In this document: in pieces, positions 10,901-22,740 of the stretch | How the letters are laid out: each line of letters begins with the position of its first letter | How positions within the stretch are numbered: position 1 is the stretch's first letter | From: Raffaelea ambrosiae | Lineage: Eukaryota > Ascomycota > Sordariomycetes > Ophiostomatales > Ophiostomataceae | Assembly: GCA_002778195.1 (NCBI GenBank) | Contig: PCDI01000001.1 | Span: 4,489,869 to 4,553,868, forward strand | Direction: 5' to 3' | Length of the DNA: 64,000 nucleotides | Translations under genes and position numbers: made by a program | Notes under the pieces: generated by a model | Told to the model about the DNA's origin: nothing | Seen by the model: only the letters and a program-made list of their open reading frames with translations | Databases searched by the model: none

Positions 10901-11439
10901 CGCACCATTCCTGGCCAGGCCGCCGTTCCCTCCTCCTGGGACGGTAGGCTGTTTCAATGTGTGCCTGTCACATTTATTTTAAGGGACAGACTAACTCTTC
11001 CGCATTGGGGTCAGCTCTTACAAAGACCTTTGTCCGTCTGCCCGTCGGACCACATCCGGTAGGGCCCGCTGAATCTGTTGTTGGTTTTTTTTTTTTTTTG
11101 GAAATGGCAACAGCTACATAGTATATGGGGCCAGATCACGAGAAGGCAGTGAGTGGGCTTTGTCTCCTGCATATTACGGGCTGAGTTCGGGTCCAAACGC
11201 GTCGAAAAGACGAAAAGAAAGTGAGGACGACAAGAGAGCTCCCGAAGTCTGCCGTCCTCCTGCATACACTTTCTACGGTGTAGAATGAAATTATCGCATG
11301 TTCCACTGCTGCATCCAACCGGTTGGTGGCTTCCCTGATCCAATGTTTTCCACTGCTACTCTGCAAGGTATTGCAGTTTTCCTGGCCCTATTAGCCCCGT
11401 CCTCATTACTCTAGCTGATGCTACGCTATCTACTCGCAC

Positions 11440-11453
11440 TACGAGTACTCGTA
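11440..11453. repeat. 14-bp perfect palindrome TACGAGTACTCGTA
   Basis: A perfect self-complementary word, and the clearest example of the TACTCGTA motif that recurs in the intergenic regions of this window. Confidence 0.7.
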
Positions 11454-13046
11454 TCACCAGATCCCCCCGTTGGCTGTTTGCCGAACAAACAAGGTCGATT
11501 GCCGACTGCCTTCTTCAAAGAGGAAATACTCGTAAAAAGAAGAGAACAGACTGAAAAGTTCTAACCCTTGTTTGAATGAAAACTCGTGGCAGCCCAGGAT
11601 CAAAGGATAACCACGGGTGAGACAATTCGTGGCATTCCGTAGACGGCGTTCTCTGACGGAAACACAACGTGGCCGAAAAAGAAAATAAAAAAGAAGCCGG
11701 CTGTTTTACCTTGCTCGGAAAGAAAGAGGCAAATTGCCGGGGCTGTTTGCCGGGCTGTTTGCTTCCCGGGACAGCAGGAATGCATTGCCAGTGATCAGTC
11801 CACAGTTTGTCATCACGGCACATTAGGTAAGGAGGGTCTTAACAGTTGCTCTCAGACACCATGTGGCAGGCAGGCTGCCTTGAAGAGGAAGGCACGACCC
11901 GGGCAAAGATCGGCATATCTGGCAAGTCCGGTTACCCGTAGAAGGAAAGTAGAAGCAGCCTCGTGAACGCATCTTTGCAATGCATCTAGATACTATCTCC
12001 CTGCCGCGGGCACGGCCTCTTGGCTTTCTGTGCTTCTAGCCCAGGTTGTGCAGAAACCTCTTCCTTCAGCTCTCAGACCGCCAGCAATTGACTCGGTACA
12101 GTCTGTGATGGAGGATTCCGCTGCTGGCTCGTGGTTTCTCTGAAGGCGAACGAACCTTTTTTGCCAGACATGAACGATTCCTGGGTGAATGCTGTGCGCC
12201 TGGCAAAAAGAACAGAGATCGGAGACATCCACGCACGGAGTCCCGGCAGAATGGCCGCTGCTGTGTACGGTGTTAATTCGACATCTCGGGGAACGCTCAG
12301 TCCGGCATCTCAATGGTTGCTTGCATGTGGCACAGACAGCAAACACACATGGTCAACAATGGGGGCAAGACTTGCGTTGACAACCCCGGCCGTTTCCTGT
12401 CGTCCTGTCACTTTTTGCTGCACGCTTGGGTGCAGCTGTGGCGCTGATCCCCCCGTCTCAGATTGACAGCTGCAGAAGAGGTCAAGCAGGCTGTCCATTT
12501 GTTTGTTTGCGTTGGCAGGTTCTGGTCACCAGTCTGCAGTTCCTGATCCCGGCAACTTTTGTTCGCGATCTATTGTTGCATGCAAAAAGGGGGGGGAGAG
12601 CGGGAGGTCAGATGTGTGCAATTGCTTGCAGCAACTGCATTGCAACAGTCCCCATGGTTCGCAATGGTTCATAGAGGTCGCCTTGCCATGGTTGCTTCTC
12701 ATGGTCTGCATCGGCGCCTGTTGTGGCACTGATCTGCAAACAAAGGCTGCATCACGTCATTGGCCCAATCCAGAAAATTTTCGGCGGGTTCAGAGGTAAC
12801 GCACGCTGAACCATCACCGCTCGGACTCCACCGGGTCTGCGGGTTTATGCCCCGGCCAGGCCCAAGAGGCCCAGAACCTGCTGCCCTCCCCCCAGTTGAC
12901 AAGGCTCCCAACACAACTGCCGAGCTCCGTCCGATTCTCTTTGGTTCCTTGTGCCCCGGCCTGCCTAGAGACATCCAATCGTCACAATCCTATTTTATTT
13001 TGTTTTGTGTGTGTTTTTTCTCTTCTCTTTCTCTCTCGGCGGCAAC

Positions 13047-14454
13047 ATGCTTTGCAGGCCGTCTTCTCTTCGGATTGCGTCATTGGCCTCGCGTGCTGTC
13101 AGCCCCACGCAGACGAAGATATCCAACGCCGGCTCCCGGCTCTTCTTCTCAAGCTCCGTTTCTCGGGGGGCCGACTTTACTCATGCTGTAAGGCGTCGCC
13201 GCCGCTTCCCCCCTCCCTCCCCCGTGGCTGTGTGTGTATGTGCTGACAACGAATGACCAGGTAATCGGCGGCGGCGTCATCGGCCTGGCCATTGCCCGGT
13301 CCCTGGCCGAACGAGCCGCAGCCTCCCCGTCCAGTACGGGCGCCTCCTCCGTGCTGCTCCTGGAGCGCCACAATGCCGTCGGCACCGAGACCTCTTCGCG
13401 CAACAGCGAAGTCATCCACGCCGGCCTCTACTATGGCGCCCGCAGCCTCAAGACACAGGTCTGCATCCAGGGCCGCCAGATGATGTACGCGTTCTGCGAC
13501 CAGCACGGCGTGCCCCATCGCAACACCGGCAAGTGGATCGTGGCGCAGTCGCCGGCCCAGCGCGAGGCCCTCGAGCGCGTCTACGCGTTTGGCCAGGAGT
13601 ACGGCCGCACCGTGGGCGACCCGGACGTGCTGCCGCTGCGGTTTGTGCCGCCCGAGGAGGCGCGGCAGCGCGAGCCGGCCGTGCGCGCCGAGGCGGGCAT
13701 CCTCGAGAGCCGGGCGACGGGCATTGTCGACAGCCACGGGCTGATGCAGGCGCTGCTGGGGTGTCTGGAGCAGGCCGGCGGCGAGGTGGCGCTGAGCTCG
13801 CCCGTGGTGGGGATTGCGCCGCTGGGCCAGAACGGCAGCGGCGGCTGGGAGATCCATGTGCAGCCTCCCGGGGCATCGGAGACGTTTACCGTGGTGGCGG
13901 AGACGATTGTCAATGCCGCCGGTCTGGGGGCCGCCGAGGTGCACAACATGATCCACGGCCGCCAAGACGCGCCCGGGGCCACTAAGGCCTACGAGCCCAT
14001 GCGGCTGTACTATGCCAAGGGCAACTACTTCTCGTACGGGGCGAGCCAGCCCAAGGTGTCGACCCTGGTGTACCCGGCACCGGAACCCGGTCTGGCCGGT
14101 CTGGGCACGCATCTGACGCTCGACATGGGCGGCCGCATCAAGTTCGGTCCGGACGTCGAGTGGGTGGACGACCCGACCGACCTGACGGTGAACACGGCGC
14201 GGCTGCCGCAGGCCATCAAGGCGATCCAGGCATATCTGCCGGGTGTGGACACGTCGGCCCTGGCGCCGGACTACACGGGCATCCGGCCGAAACTGCAGTC
14301 ACAGGCGGCCGTGCTGGCGGGCAAGGGCTTTGCAGACTTTATTGTGCGGCAAGAGCCAGGGTACACGGGGTGGGTGAACCTGCTGGGCATTGAGAGTCCC
14401 GGACTGACGAGCAGTCTGGCATTGGGGGAAATGGTGAAGAATATGATATACTAA
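13047..14454 (+). CDS. mitochondrial L-2-hydroxyglutarate dehydrogenase-like FAD enzyme
   Basis: Exons 13047-13187 and 13261-14454 encode about 444 residues. The 73-nt intron (gtaagg donor, CTGAC box, cag acceptor) lies exactly before the dinucleotide-binding motif, so the join reads ADFTHA-VIGGGVIGLAIA. Exon 1 supplies an Arg/Ser-rich mitochondrial presequence (MLCRPSSLRIASLASRAV). Exon 2 carries the DAO-type FAD fold: GGGVIG at about residues 50-55, then SSRNSEVIHAGLYY and the C-terminal GYTGWVNLLGIESPGLTSS, which are hallmarks of the L2HGDH family. This family oxidises L-2-hydroxyglutarate to 2-oxoglutarate in mitochondria and passes electrons to the quinone pool. The uncorrected frame begins with an unrelated MYVLTTNDQ that is intron sequence. 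Residues needed for FAD binding look intact; substrate is inferred from family only. Confidence 0.88.
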
Positions 14455-15497
14455 GGGGAATGCGACGAGGAAAGGAAACAACAAAGACGCAAAATGGGAA
14501 CAAAAAGTTTATGTTTATGAGAATATAAAACATCGAAATTATCAAAAAGAAGGAACGAAGGGGGAAAAAATACTAAACGGAAAAGATTAAACAATGTCAA
14601 ACATCGATAAATGCAAAATGATATTGGGAATGATGTTTGGAATGCTGGTCAAAATGATTTCGAAAGAAGCAACAAGCTATTGCAGGAAAGAACCTAAAAA
14701 AAAACAGGGAACGGAACCGAATTCGTACATGCGTGAATTTATTTATATGTATGGCATCGTATTTCGAATCAAGGATGTTACGAGCACCAAAACATTACCA
14801 ATCACGCCCAAGACAACGCAACGCTTGATATAAAACATCTGCCGACGGGAGCTCAAAGTAATGACAATCGACACAAAACTAATCACAGGCACACACATTT
14901 GAGACACTGTCAAAATATTAAAATGAGAAGAAGAAGAAAATATCTGAATAAGTGGTAAGACGGAAGCATGAACCCTCTCAAGTAAAACGCCAGGAAATGC
15001 AAGTCACACACAGCAACCCCTATGCACTCTCCCCCTCAGAATCGAAGCACGAAAGAACAACCAAAAAGAAATACCGAAGAACAAACGGGATAAACAAAGA
15101 GAGGTCAAAACAAGGAACCAGCAAGAAACCCCATCGCAAGACGTATCATCCTAGAAAAGCAAGCAGCGACAGAGAGGGAGGAAGAATAAAAGCAACGATA
15201 CACACAAACACAAACCCAAGAGATATACCCAGAAAACCAGCCAAAGGGGGGACAAAGAACAACAATAAAGCAAAAAAAAACAAAAACAAAGAGGCAATAT
15301 CAACATCGGAGAGTGATAATGGAGATCATATGGAACCGGACAACGTGGAAAGCAAAAACACACAAACCACAAAAGCCAAACAAAGAAGGCAAACAAACAA
15401 ATGCCGATTACTTGCTGTTCCTCTTGCTGTTCCTCATCAACACCAAGAGATTTCTCCCGTTTCTTCAGTTCTTTCCAACCACGGCCCATCAACACAC
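14455..15497. other. convergent 3' intergenic region
   Basis: A-rich, lysine/threonine-like low-complexity sequence lies between two convergent genes, so it should hold both 3' UTRs. ORFs of up to about 220 codons occur but have A-driven composition and no domain character. Confidence 0.6.
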
Positions 15498-16556
15498 CTA
15501 ACGAGCCGTCACGCTGGGATGGAACTGGCGGCCTTTGACGTTGACCCGGAACTCGAAGATGCCACCTTGTGTTCCAATGTATCTGGAAACCAGTTAGCGC
15601 GAAGGAAAAAAAGGCAGTAACGAAAGACGAAGAAGACAAACGAAGGCAAGAAGGATGTGGGAGACACAAGTTCGTGTCCGGCAGAGATACTTACAATCGC
15701 GTCCCGTCTTCGCTCCAGGCTAGACCCGCCGTCAGCTTGTCCACCGTGTCGGCGGCATCGCGCTCCCTACGCGCGCCGTTGGTCATCCCGCCCTCCCAGT
15801 CGAGCAGAGTGCTGCTCTGGCTCAACAGCGACCGCCCAAAAGCCGCCCGCTCGCGGCGCATCGCCGCTGACGTGCCTCGTCGGCCGCCCGTGCCCGTGCC
15901 CGTTCCAGCTACATTCGCCGCTTCCGCCGTGCTGTAGGCATGCAACAGGTCGACCGCCACACGGCCGTTGCTGCTGTCACTTCCGCCGCCGCCGCCACCG
16001 GCAGCATACCCGAGACCCGTCGTGCCCATATCCGAGTTGCTGCCTCCATACGTCAACGGCAGGGCGTCGATGCTGCCCCAAGGTTGCCGCCGCCGCGAGA
16101 CGCCAGTCGCACCCGCACGGCCACCACTACCACCGCCACCACCACCACCGCTTGTACTCGCGTCTCCTCCTCCTCCACCTGCTGCTGCCCTCATCCTTTC
16201 TGACCGTTGGGCCAACAGCTGCGAGGCAAATCCAATGTTGCCAGCCAAACCACCGTCCTCGTCGTCACTAGCGCCGGCCCAGTCGTCTTCATTCTCCACG
16301 GTCGGGATGGCTTGCCGAGCTGCTTGCAGGAGGTTGGGTGCCGTGGTGCTGCCACTGCTGACACCGCCAGTCAGGCCAATCAGTCGACGGCGTTCTGCCT
16401 CGGCGAATTCACGCGCATTGCGCAGACTCCGGATGCCGCCGAGCAGGTCGTTGACAGCCGAGGTCATGCTCTCGCTACGTTGGCGTAGCCGTGCTGCGTT
16501 GGCGTTCCTGTTGGTGAGGATATCGCTGATGGTGGTATTGTTGTTGCTGTTGCTGT

Positions 16557-16600
<44 letters not shown>

Positions 16601-18413
16601 TTGTTGTTGGTACCGTTGGTGTCGGCATTGGCGTTGCTGCTGCTACTGCCACCCTCCCCGGCGCCGTACAGACCCCCTGTCCGTGACCGCAGAGCCCAGG
16701 CAGACCTACGACCCAAGTACTCCTGGACACGCTCGCGCTCGCGCTGTTCTCTGCGTTCGCGTTGCTCGCGGGTCAGCTGCTGCTCACGGTCGAGGTCGTC
16801 CTGGCCCTCCCGCTCACGGCGGCGGCGGCGCTCGCGGTGGGCGTCGAAGAACTGGGTTTCGTCGAGCGGCATGTGGTAGCGGTCGAGTGCGTCGCGGATG
16901 CGCAAGGCCTGCTCGCCCGAGAGAATGTTGTCGTAGTCGCTGATGCTGGGCAGGCGCGACCCAGTAAAGAAATTGCGGCTGCTGCTGCCGCCGAGGTCTT
17001 CGATGGCGCCGCTGCGCAGCTGTCGCCGGCGCTCTTCGATCAGGTCGTCGTCCGAGGGCCGCAGCATGGGATTCATAGCAATGTGCTCGTAGGCCGGATC
17101 ATCGCACAGGTTCAGGATCTGCCGCGACACAAAGCCGTTGCGCATGTCGGCCACGCAAGCCGCGCCGTGGTCTTCGCTCCACGCAAGCAGGTCAAAGGGG
17201 CCCGGGCAGAAGGTCATCTCGCGCACGGCGCCAGCCTCGCAGGTCGGGTTGGAGGAGGAGAAGCAGGCGACGAGCGGCGCGTGCGGGTCGGCCAGGAGTT
17301 CAGTGTCAAAGACGGAGATCAGGCCATACTGCGTGCCCACGGCCAGGTAGCGGCCCGTGTTGGAAAAACAGGCGGTGAAGCTGCCGCGACGCACGGTCGT
17401 GTCGTCCTTGTCCTGGCCGCGCAGGTGGTGCTTGGCCAGCAGCCTCCACTCGTATTCTGTCCGCGGCGGCGGCGGCGGCGGCGCCCCCCGACGGGAGGCA
17501 GACTCGGCGACCTCGACTTCCTTCTCGACGCGCTCGTGGATGTACAGGTACGGATCGTCGCTGACGGCCACCAGGAGACGGCCATCGGGCGAAAGGACGG
17601 CGCGGTTGACAAAGTCCGGGTACTCCAGGTCGTCGAGCGCCTCGATTTCGTCCAGCCGGACCAGCGTGACGTGCTTGTCGTTGTTGGCCAGCACGGCGAT
17701 GGGCCAGCGGTAGGCGCCTGGGGCGGGCGGCATGAGGGTTGGCGGCACCCATATGGTGATGCAGTTGACCCGTTCGCGCCCAAAGGTCTCCGTCTTGGTG
17801 ACGAGGCGCGACGGCACGCCCAGCGACGAGTTCGATTCGTTCATGGCGGTCAGGTCGAAGTCGTCGTACTCCTCGTCTTCCATGTCAGCGTTGCCGTCGC
17901 CGTCCGTGCCGCCGGGCCCGGTGGCGCCACTTCGGCCTCCCGATGCGCTGTTCTTTCGCTCACTGAGGCGGATGGCGACAAACTCGCCGACCTCGCCGCC
18001 GCAGCAGATCCAGCCGTCCCGTGCGACCAGACATCGCGGCTCGAAGGACAGAAAGGCGATGGTCTCGGACCGGTGGGTGAGCGGGTTGAACTCTTGGATG
18101 TAGCGGCTCTCGTTGCCTCCCGGGTAGTAGACGGCGTTGGGGCCGGAGACTCCGATAAGCGAACGCAGCTGCCAGTGACTGTGCAAGGAGGGGGTTAGCC
18201 AAAGCTTGTTAGTCGCAGCACGCGTACTGGCGTCGGCCGCTTTTTTTCTTCTTCGGGGGAAGCAGAAACAGGGGCGGCGTACATGGGCTTGATGCCTGTG
18301 CGATAGTGTCGCCGAGGCTCGGCAGTGATCAGGTTCTCGGTGGCATAGAATCTATTGGAAGGGAAGAGCGATTCGCAGTCAGTTTCCGGCGCGAAGCACC
18401 ACCCAGTCGCCAT
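15498..18413 (-). CDS. DUF2415-type WD/beta-propeller-like protein
   Basis: Three exons in transcript order, 18413-18283, 18178-15695 and 15582-15498, give 899 residues with phases that fit. Intron 1 (104 nt, gtacgc donor, CTAAC box) joins KP-IHWQLRSLIGV. Intron 2 (112 nt, gtaagt donor) replaces a premature TAA and restores the tail YIGTQGGIFEFRVN, ending PSVTAR. The segment MTFCPGPFDLLAWSEDHG near residue 364 matches my memory of the short fungal DUF2415 motif found in WD-repeat-like proteins; other propeller-like stretches are VLSPDGRLLVAVSDDP and FSNTGRYLAVGTQYG. An E/R-rich charged region follows, then Asn/Ser and Gly low-complexity tracts around residues 570-600 and 700-735. Biochemical role unknown. 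The start at 18413 is the only suitable ATG in exon 1. Confidence 0.78.
16537..16609. repeat. GTT/GCT trinucleotide tract coding Asn/Ser run
   Basis: Alternating GTT and GCT triplets on the plus strand read as AAC/AGC codons on the minus strand, giving an N/S-rich linker inside the DUF2415 protein. Confidence 0.8.
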
Positions 18414-20716
18414 CGGCGAAGGGGAACAAGCCAAAGCACGGGACAAAATATGACGCACGCTGTCTCATCCTTGACGGCCATCCCGATAGCGATGGACGAT
18501 GGACGATGACGATGAGGTGACGAGAGGGGGGGGGGGGATGTCAATGCCCTCCTTGAACCGGGCGAGGCGAAGGCGTGAGGACGATCCAAGGAGGAGCAGC
18601 CCAGCGATGGACGAGCAGAGCGAAGCGAGAGATGGCGAGGCGAGGCGAAGCGAGTGAAGCAGGGCGAATGCGGAAAAGTGGCGGCAAAGAGAAGTGTTGA
18701 AACAGGCGACGATGTCGGTGCTTGGCCAGGCTACCCACGGGCGCGCGGGGAGGGGAGGAGGAATTCGTAAAAAAAAATACAATAAAAAGAGGCGACGGCA
18801 AAGGGGGTTTAAGAGAGGTCGCAGGAGATGCCGGAATGCATGCAGACGACGGGGTTGCGGACAGAGCGTGCGAGGCGCGGTGGTGGCATGCGACTCGGTG
18901 CTGGGTTGTGTTTTTTCGGTCGTCTCTTTTTTTGGGGCTGTCGATTTGACAAAGATGTTGCAGAAGTCTGCGAAATGACGTTCTGACCATTTTCGGGAGG
19001 AGCCAAATGGCGAGAAAACCGCCGCTCCGTGAGCAGTCTGTCCTGTCGCACGGTGGGCCGCTAGGTTGGGCAGGAGCAGTGCGAGCACACTAGGCGGTGG
19101 GGCGCCCTGGACGACGCTGGACGACCCTGGGAAAGGGACTCTGTGGCTCCTAATAACGAGGCTGCCCGTTTGGCTACGGTGGGGCCCTATCTAGACTCGA
19201 CACGGTATCTGCACTGTACCTATATCGCCGACCGACCCCAGGCTCGTTCATACTCGTAGGCATGCAGACTGCCCTCCCCCAAGGGCGCCTTCACGGGGCG
19301 CCATCCGCGAGCCGCCCACAGATGCCACCGGGCGGCCATGCAGCGTTGCCGTGCAGAGTTGCCATGCGAGAGAGCGTCCTTGCGCGTCCGCATGTGTCTA
19401 GGCCCCCGAGCTGCTGTGACGGTGCGTGTTCCGACGTCGCTACCCTGTACACGGTAGGCTGCTATACACATGCCTCATTCTGCATCTCATGCTAGCAGGA
19501 TTAGGAAGGCGGTGGCCAGTAGTGGGCAGAAACTGGAGTTTTGCTGGGAAATGGGTCTATCGTCCCATCCCTTCGCCGAGAAGGCACTTGCTGTATTCGG
19601 CAGACCGCGGAGGGCGGCAAAACTCCAGTCCTCCCATAGTACTATTACACCGTACTCGTAGAGAGTGGGTTTTTTTTTTTTTTTTTCTTAAAGTGGGCTT
19701 TTCTGGACCCGCCGTCATTGTCTCCTACTAGCCAACTCGTAGGCCCTGCTGATGGCCAATGTGCGCCTGTGCAAATGCAACCAACGTTGCATGACCGCCG
19801 GCTGGCCTTTTCCTGCCCTCTGGGCTCTGCTGTCTGCTGTCCGATTCCCTTGGGCTTTCTGGGCTCACCCATCCTGCTAAGCAATTAAGAATGGCATCAT
19901 GAATTGGCCCTGTCGACCTTTTTTCGACATGTTTTTGCCACCCTATCTTTCCAGGCTCACCAGGCCCGGAGCTCTCCATTTATGGCAACTCCACGCGTGC
20001 TCAATGTGTGCGAATACTTTTGCCTAGCATTGGATGCTCCATTGTTGCTTTGTATTGATACGACAGGACCCGGCATCAACTTGAGATGGCCAGCCACTGC
20101 TTGTTCTGTCTTTCGCATATGGCAACTCCGGTCTATCGTGAACACAGCTGCTGGCATCAAACGTAAGTGAAAACCCAGGCACCACCTCTCGACAGCCAGC
20201 AAAGCCCCGATCTCCTTTCGCAAACGGATCCCACACACCCTCGACGGTGTGGACATGAAACTGTGGCTTGTTCTTGGCCCCCTTCTTGCTATAACTAAGC
20301 AGCGTTGAGCTGCTTGCTATTGAAGAACAAGGCGATGCTGCTGCTCCATGCCGTGTGCTGGGCAGCGCTGCCTTTCTCGTCTATGCTCGCCTGTGTTGGA
20401 GATTTTCTTTGCCCGTCCCTGGGTATTTGTATTTCGCCGACCCAAAAAAACCCTGTTTAGAAGGACCACGTAGACCACCCAACTCCGTTAAGAGGCATTA
20501 CCTGCTGCTGCTGCTGCTGTCTGTCCGTCTCCCTGTCCACCTGGCTGAAACAGCTTTTGACACCTCTTTCCAACCACCCATGGCCTCCCTGTTGTCCTCT
20601 GGTCCCTTTGGCTTCTTTGGTCGCCGCCGTCCTCCCCGACCGTGTTTCCACCCCCCCTTGCTACATTGCAGGACAACAGCTGTGGTATTGCTGTTACCCA
20701 GAAATGGGTCAAAAAT
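18414..20716. other. 2.3-kb intergenic region
   Basis: It contains the upstream side of the DUF2415 gene (18.4-19.1 kb, with G-rich and GATGAC-type repeats) and the 3' side of the RanBP gene. TACTCGTA words occur at 19251 and 19652, and a poly-T run of about 17 bases near 19670. No supported ORF or RNA gene was seen. Confidence 0.6.
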
Positions 20717-22740
20717 CAGCTGTACATGGCATTTGCACGTTCAGTCCCCGCGGAGCTCTTTTTGAATGCCTTCCATTGTAGATAGGAACGTCTTGGCATT
20801 GGCAATGTTCATCTGGGACCAGTCAGTGATGGGAGTTTAGCAGAGCATGGTTTGTATCCCACTTGTCAGCTTACCTTGACCTGAACGTTGACCGGCTTGG
20901 CATCGGGTCCCTCGAACGCAGTAAACAGCACCGTGGTGGCCTTGAGCGTCTGGCGCTCTTTGAACTCGGTAGCGGCCAGGACGACCGTGTTGAGAATGAC
21001 ACGCAGCGTCGAGTCCTGCCGCATGATCAGACGGACCACCGACCGCTTAGGCAGGGCGGCCACTCCGGTAGCGGACGACGACGCCTTCTTTCCACCGGCT
21101 CCTGCCGCCGCTTCCACGTCCTCTTCGTCGTCGCCGGCGTTGTCGCCATCGTCGAGTGTTGACGCATCAAAGGAAGCGGCGATAACGCTGCCGTCGCGGT
21201 CAAAGTCGACGCACCGCTCGGGCACGTTGATCTTGAGCATGCCAGCGCCACGCTCCTTCCAGCCGCCCTGCTCCTTGTCGAGGTAGTACATGCGGGCCCG
21301 CACTTGTAATATCGTGGCCTCGCCGGCCTCTCCGTCGTCGACCGTCACTCTTTGCAGCCGAGGCTTCTTCTTTTCCTCCACACCGCCACTGGTCGCCGAC
21401 TTGGGCTCGACGCTCTCCTCGCCTCCACCGTCGGCCGCATCGGCGGCGCCGTTCTCGTCGTCGCCGCCGCCCGCACCCGACTCGCCATTATCGTCCTCGG
21501 CGCTCTCCTCGGCGTCGCTCTCGGGGGCGCCGAATGGCTTGGCGGGCTTGTCGCTCTTAAAGACACCGCCGGGTTTGGCAAAGCTAGTCAGCCGGGGAAC
21601 GCTGCCCAAGCCGCCGCCAAACACACTGCCTGCGCTGCCACCACCACCCAAGACGCTGTTGCCACCAATGGTGCCGAAGCCACCTGCGGTGCGCGAGGGT
21701 GCTGCAGCACCGAACGTGCTGCCGAACACAGAGCCGGCCGAAGAACCGCCGGACAGGTTGGCAAAGGGGGAGGAAGCAGCGGCTCCGCCGAAGCTCAGTT
21801 TGGGCGCGGCTGCTGGCGGCACCGGTGGCGGTGCAGTCGTAGCTGTGGTTGTCGTGGTCGACCCGCTGAGGGCGCCAAAGGGAGAGGCCGAGGAGGAGGC
21901 TGTCGTGGAGCCAAACAAGGACGGCTTAGATCCTGCAGCGCCCGTGCTGCTCAGCGAGCCGAATGGAGAGGCCGTGCTGGTGAGCTTGGCAAACCCGGAC
22001 GAGGCAAACGCGGAGGAGGTGGAGGAGGTCGGTGCTTCTGACGAAGTCTTGTCATCTTTTGCGATGCTGCCGTTCTCGGATGTCTGTGAGAGAAGAAACG
22101 CGTCAGCCCATCTAAAGCAAGGTCTGCTGGTAGTTCAATAATACAAAGCACAAGAGAAACGAAACGCAAAAATAAAAATAAAAAATAAAAAAATAAACGC
22201 AAAAAATAGACGCACCTCCATCTCCTCCTGCTCGTCGCGCAGCCGCTTCTTCTCGGGCTCCGCGCGGTCTGACCTGTTGTTGCTGGCGTCACCACTGCTG
22301 CCGTCGTTGGGTGCGTCGCCTGCCACCGAGGACGACGCAGCAGCCGCTGCCGGATCGGAGGCGGTCTCGGCGGCAGCGCTGTCCTTGGGCGGTTCGTCGG
22401 TCATCTTGCTGCGGGAGGCGCCCCCGTCGTGCTCGGCGTCGTCCTTGTCGACCTGGTCGTGAGCGCGCTTCTTCTTTGGCGACGAGACCTGCTCGGGCGG
22501 CACGTCCTCCCCTTGCTTGGCGTCCCGGACCAGGGCATGCTCTGGCGTGACACCCCGTGCCGCAGCATCAGCAGCAGACGCGTCTGGGACACTGCTGCCT
22601 TGGCTGCTGGCTTGCTGCTCCTGCTGCTGCTTCTCGGAGATCGCAGTGTGCTTCAGCTCCTCCCGCGTGGCCTTGGTGGCGGCGTCCTCGCTCTCGCCAC
22701 CCGTGGAGGGCACGGCTGCAGGTGCAGCCGCATCCGCCAT
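20717..22740 (-). CDS. RanBP1-domain nuclear transport protein, Yrb2/RanBP3-like
   Basis: Exons in transcript order 22740-22216, 22083-20875 and 20812-20717 encode 609 residues. Intron 1 is 132 nt (gtgcgt donor, CTGAC box) and joins EEME-TSENG; intron 2 is 62 nt (gtaagc donor) and joins VQVK-MNIANAKTF. The N-terminal third is acidic and Ala/Ser-rich with basic nuclear-localisation-type clusters (SPKKKRAHD near residue 88, EKKRLRDE near 165). The middle has FG-type motifs (SPFGSL, PSLFGS, PKLSFGG, SVFGST). A RanBP1 fold covers about residues 410-605 (RARMYYLD, GWKERGAGMLKIN, RLIMRQDSTLRVILN). This layout is that of yeast Yrb2, S. pombe Hba1 and animal RanBP3, cofactors of Crm1 export that bind Ran-GTP in the nucleus. 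An acidic insert interrupts the domain. Nup2/Nup50 relatives are a less likely alternative. Confidence 0.85.

Larger units (their letters stand above)
6707..13046. other. 6.3-kb gene-poor region
   Basis: I find no frame with recognisable protein character on either strand; ORFs here are short, overlapping and stop-limited. The left part (6.7-7.8 kb) probably holds the 5' leader and promoter of the PH-domain gene. The rest holds short palindromic motifs of the TACTCGTA and ACATAGTA type, a GT microsatellite, a poly-T run and several CCAAT/ATTGG boxes near the right end. No terminal repeats, integrase or reverse-transcriptase remnants were noticed. Confidence 0.6.

Noticed and set aside
14952..15620. 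222-codon plus-strand ORF
   Set aside because: Lys/Thr/Asn-rich because of A-rich DNA, and it overlaps the last exon of the DUF2415 gene on the other strand.
16762..18198. 478-codon ORF antisense to the DUF2415 gene
   Set aside because: Same codon-bias shadow; the sense strand shows the conserved motif and consistent splicing.
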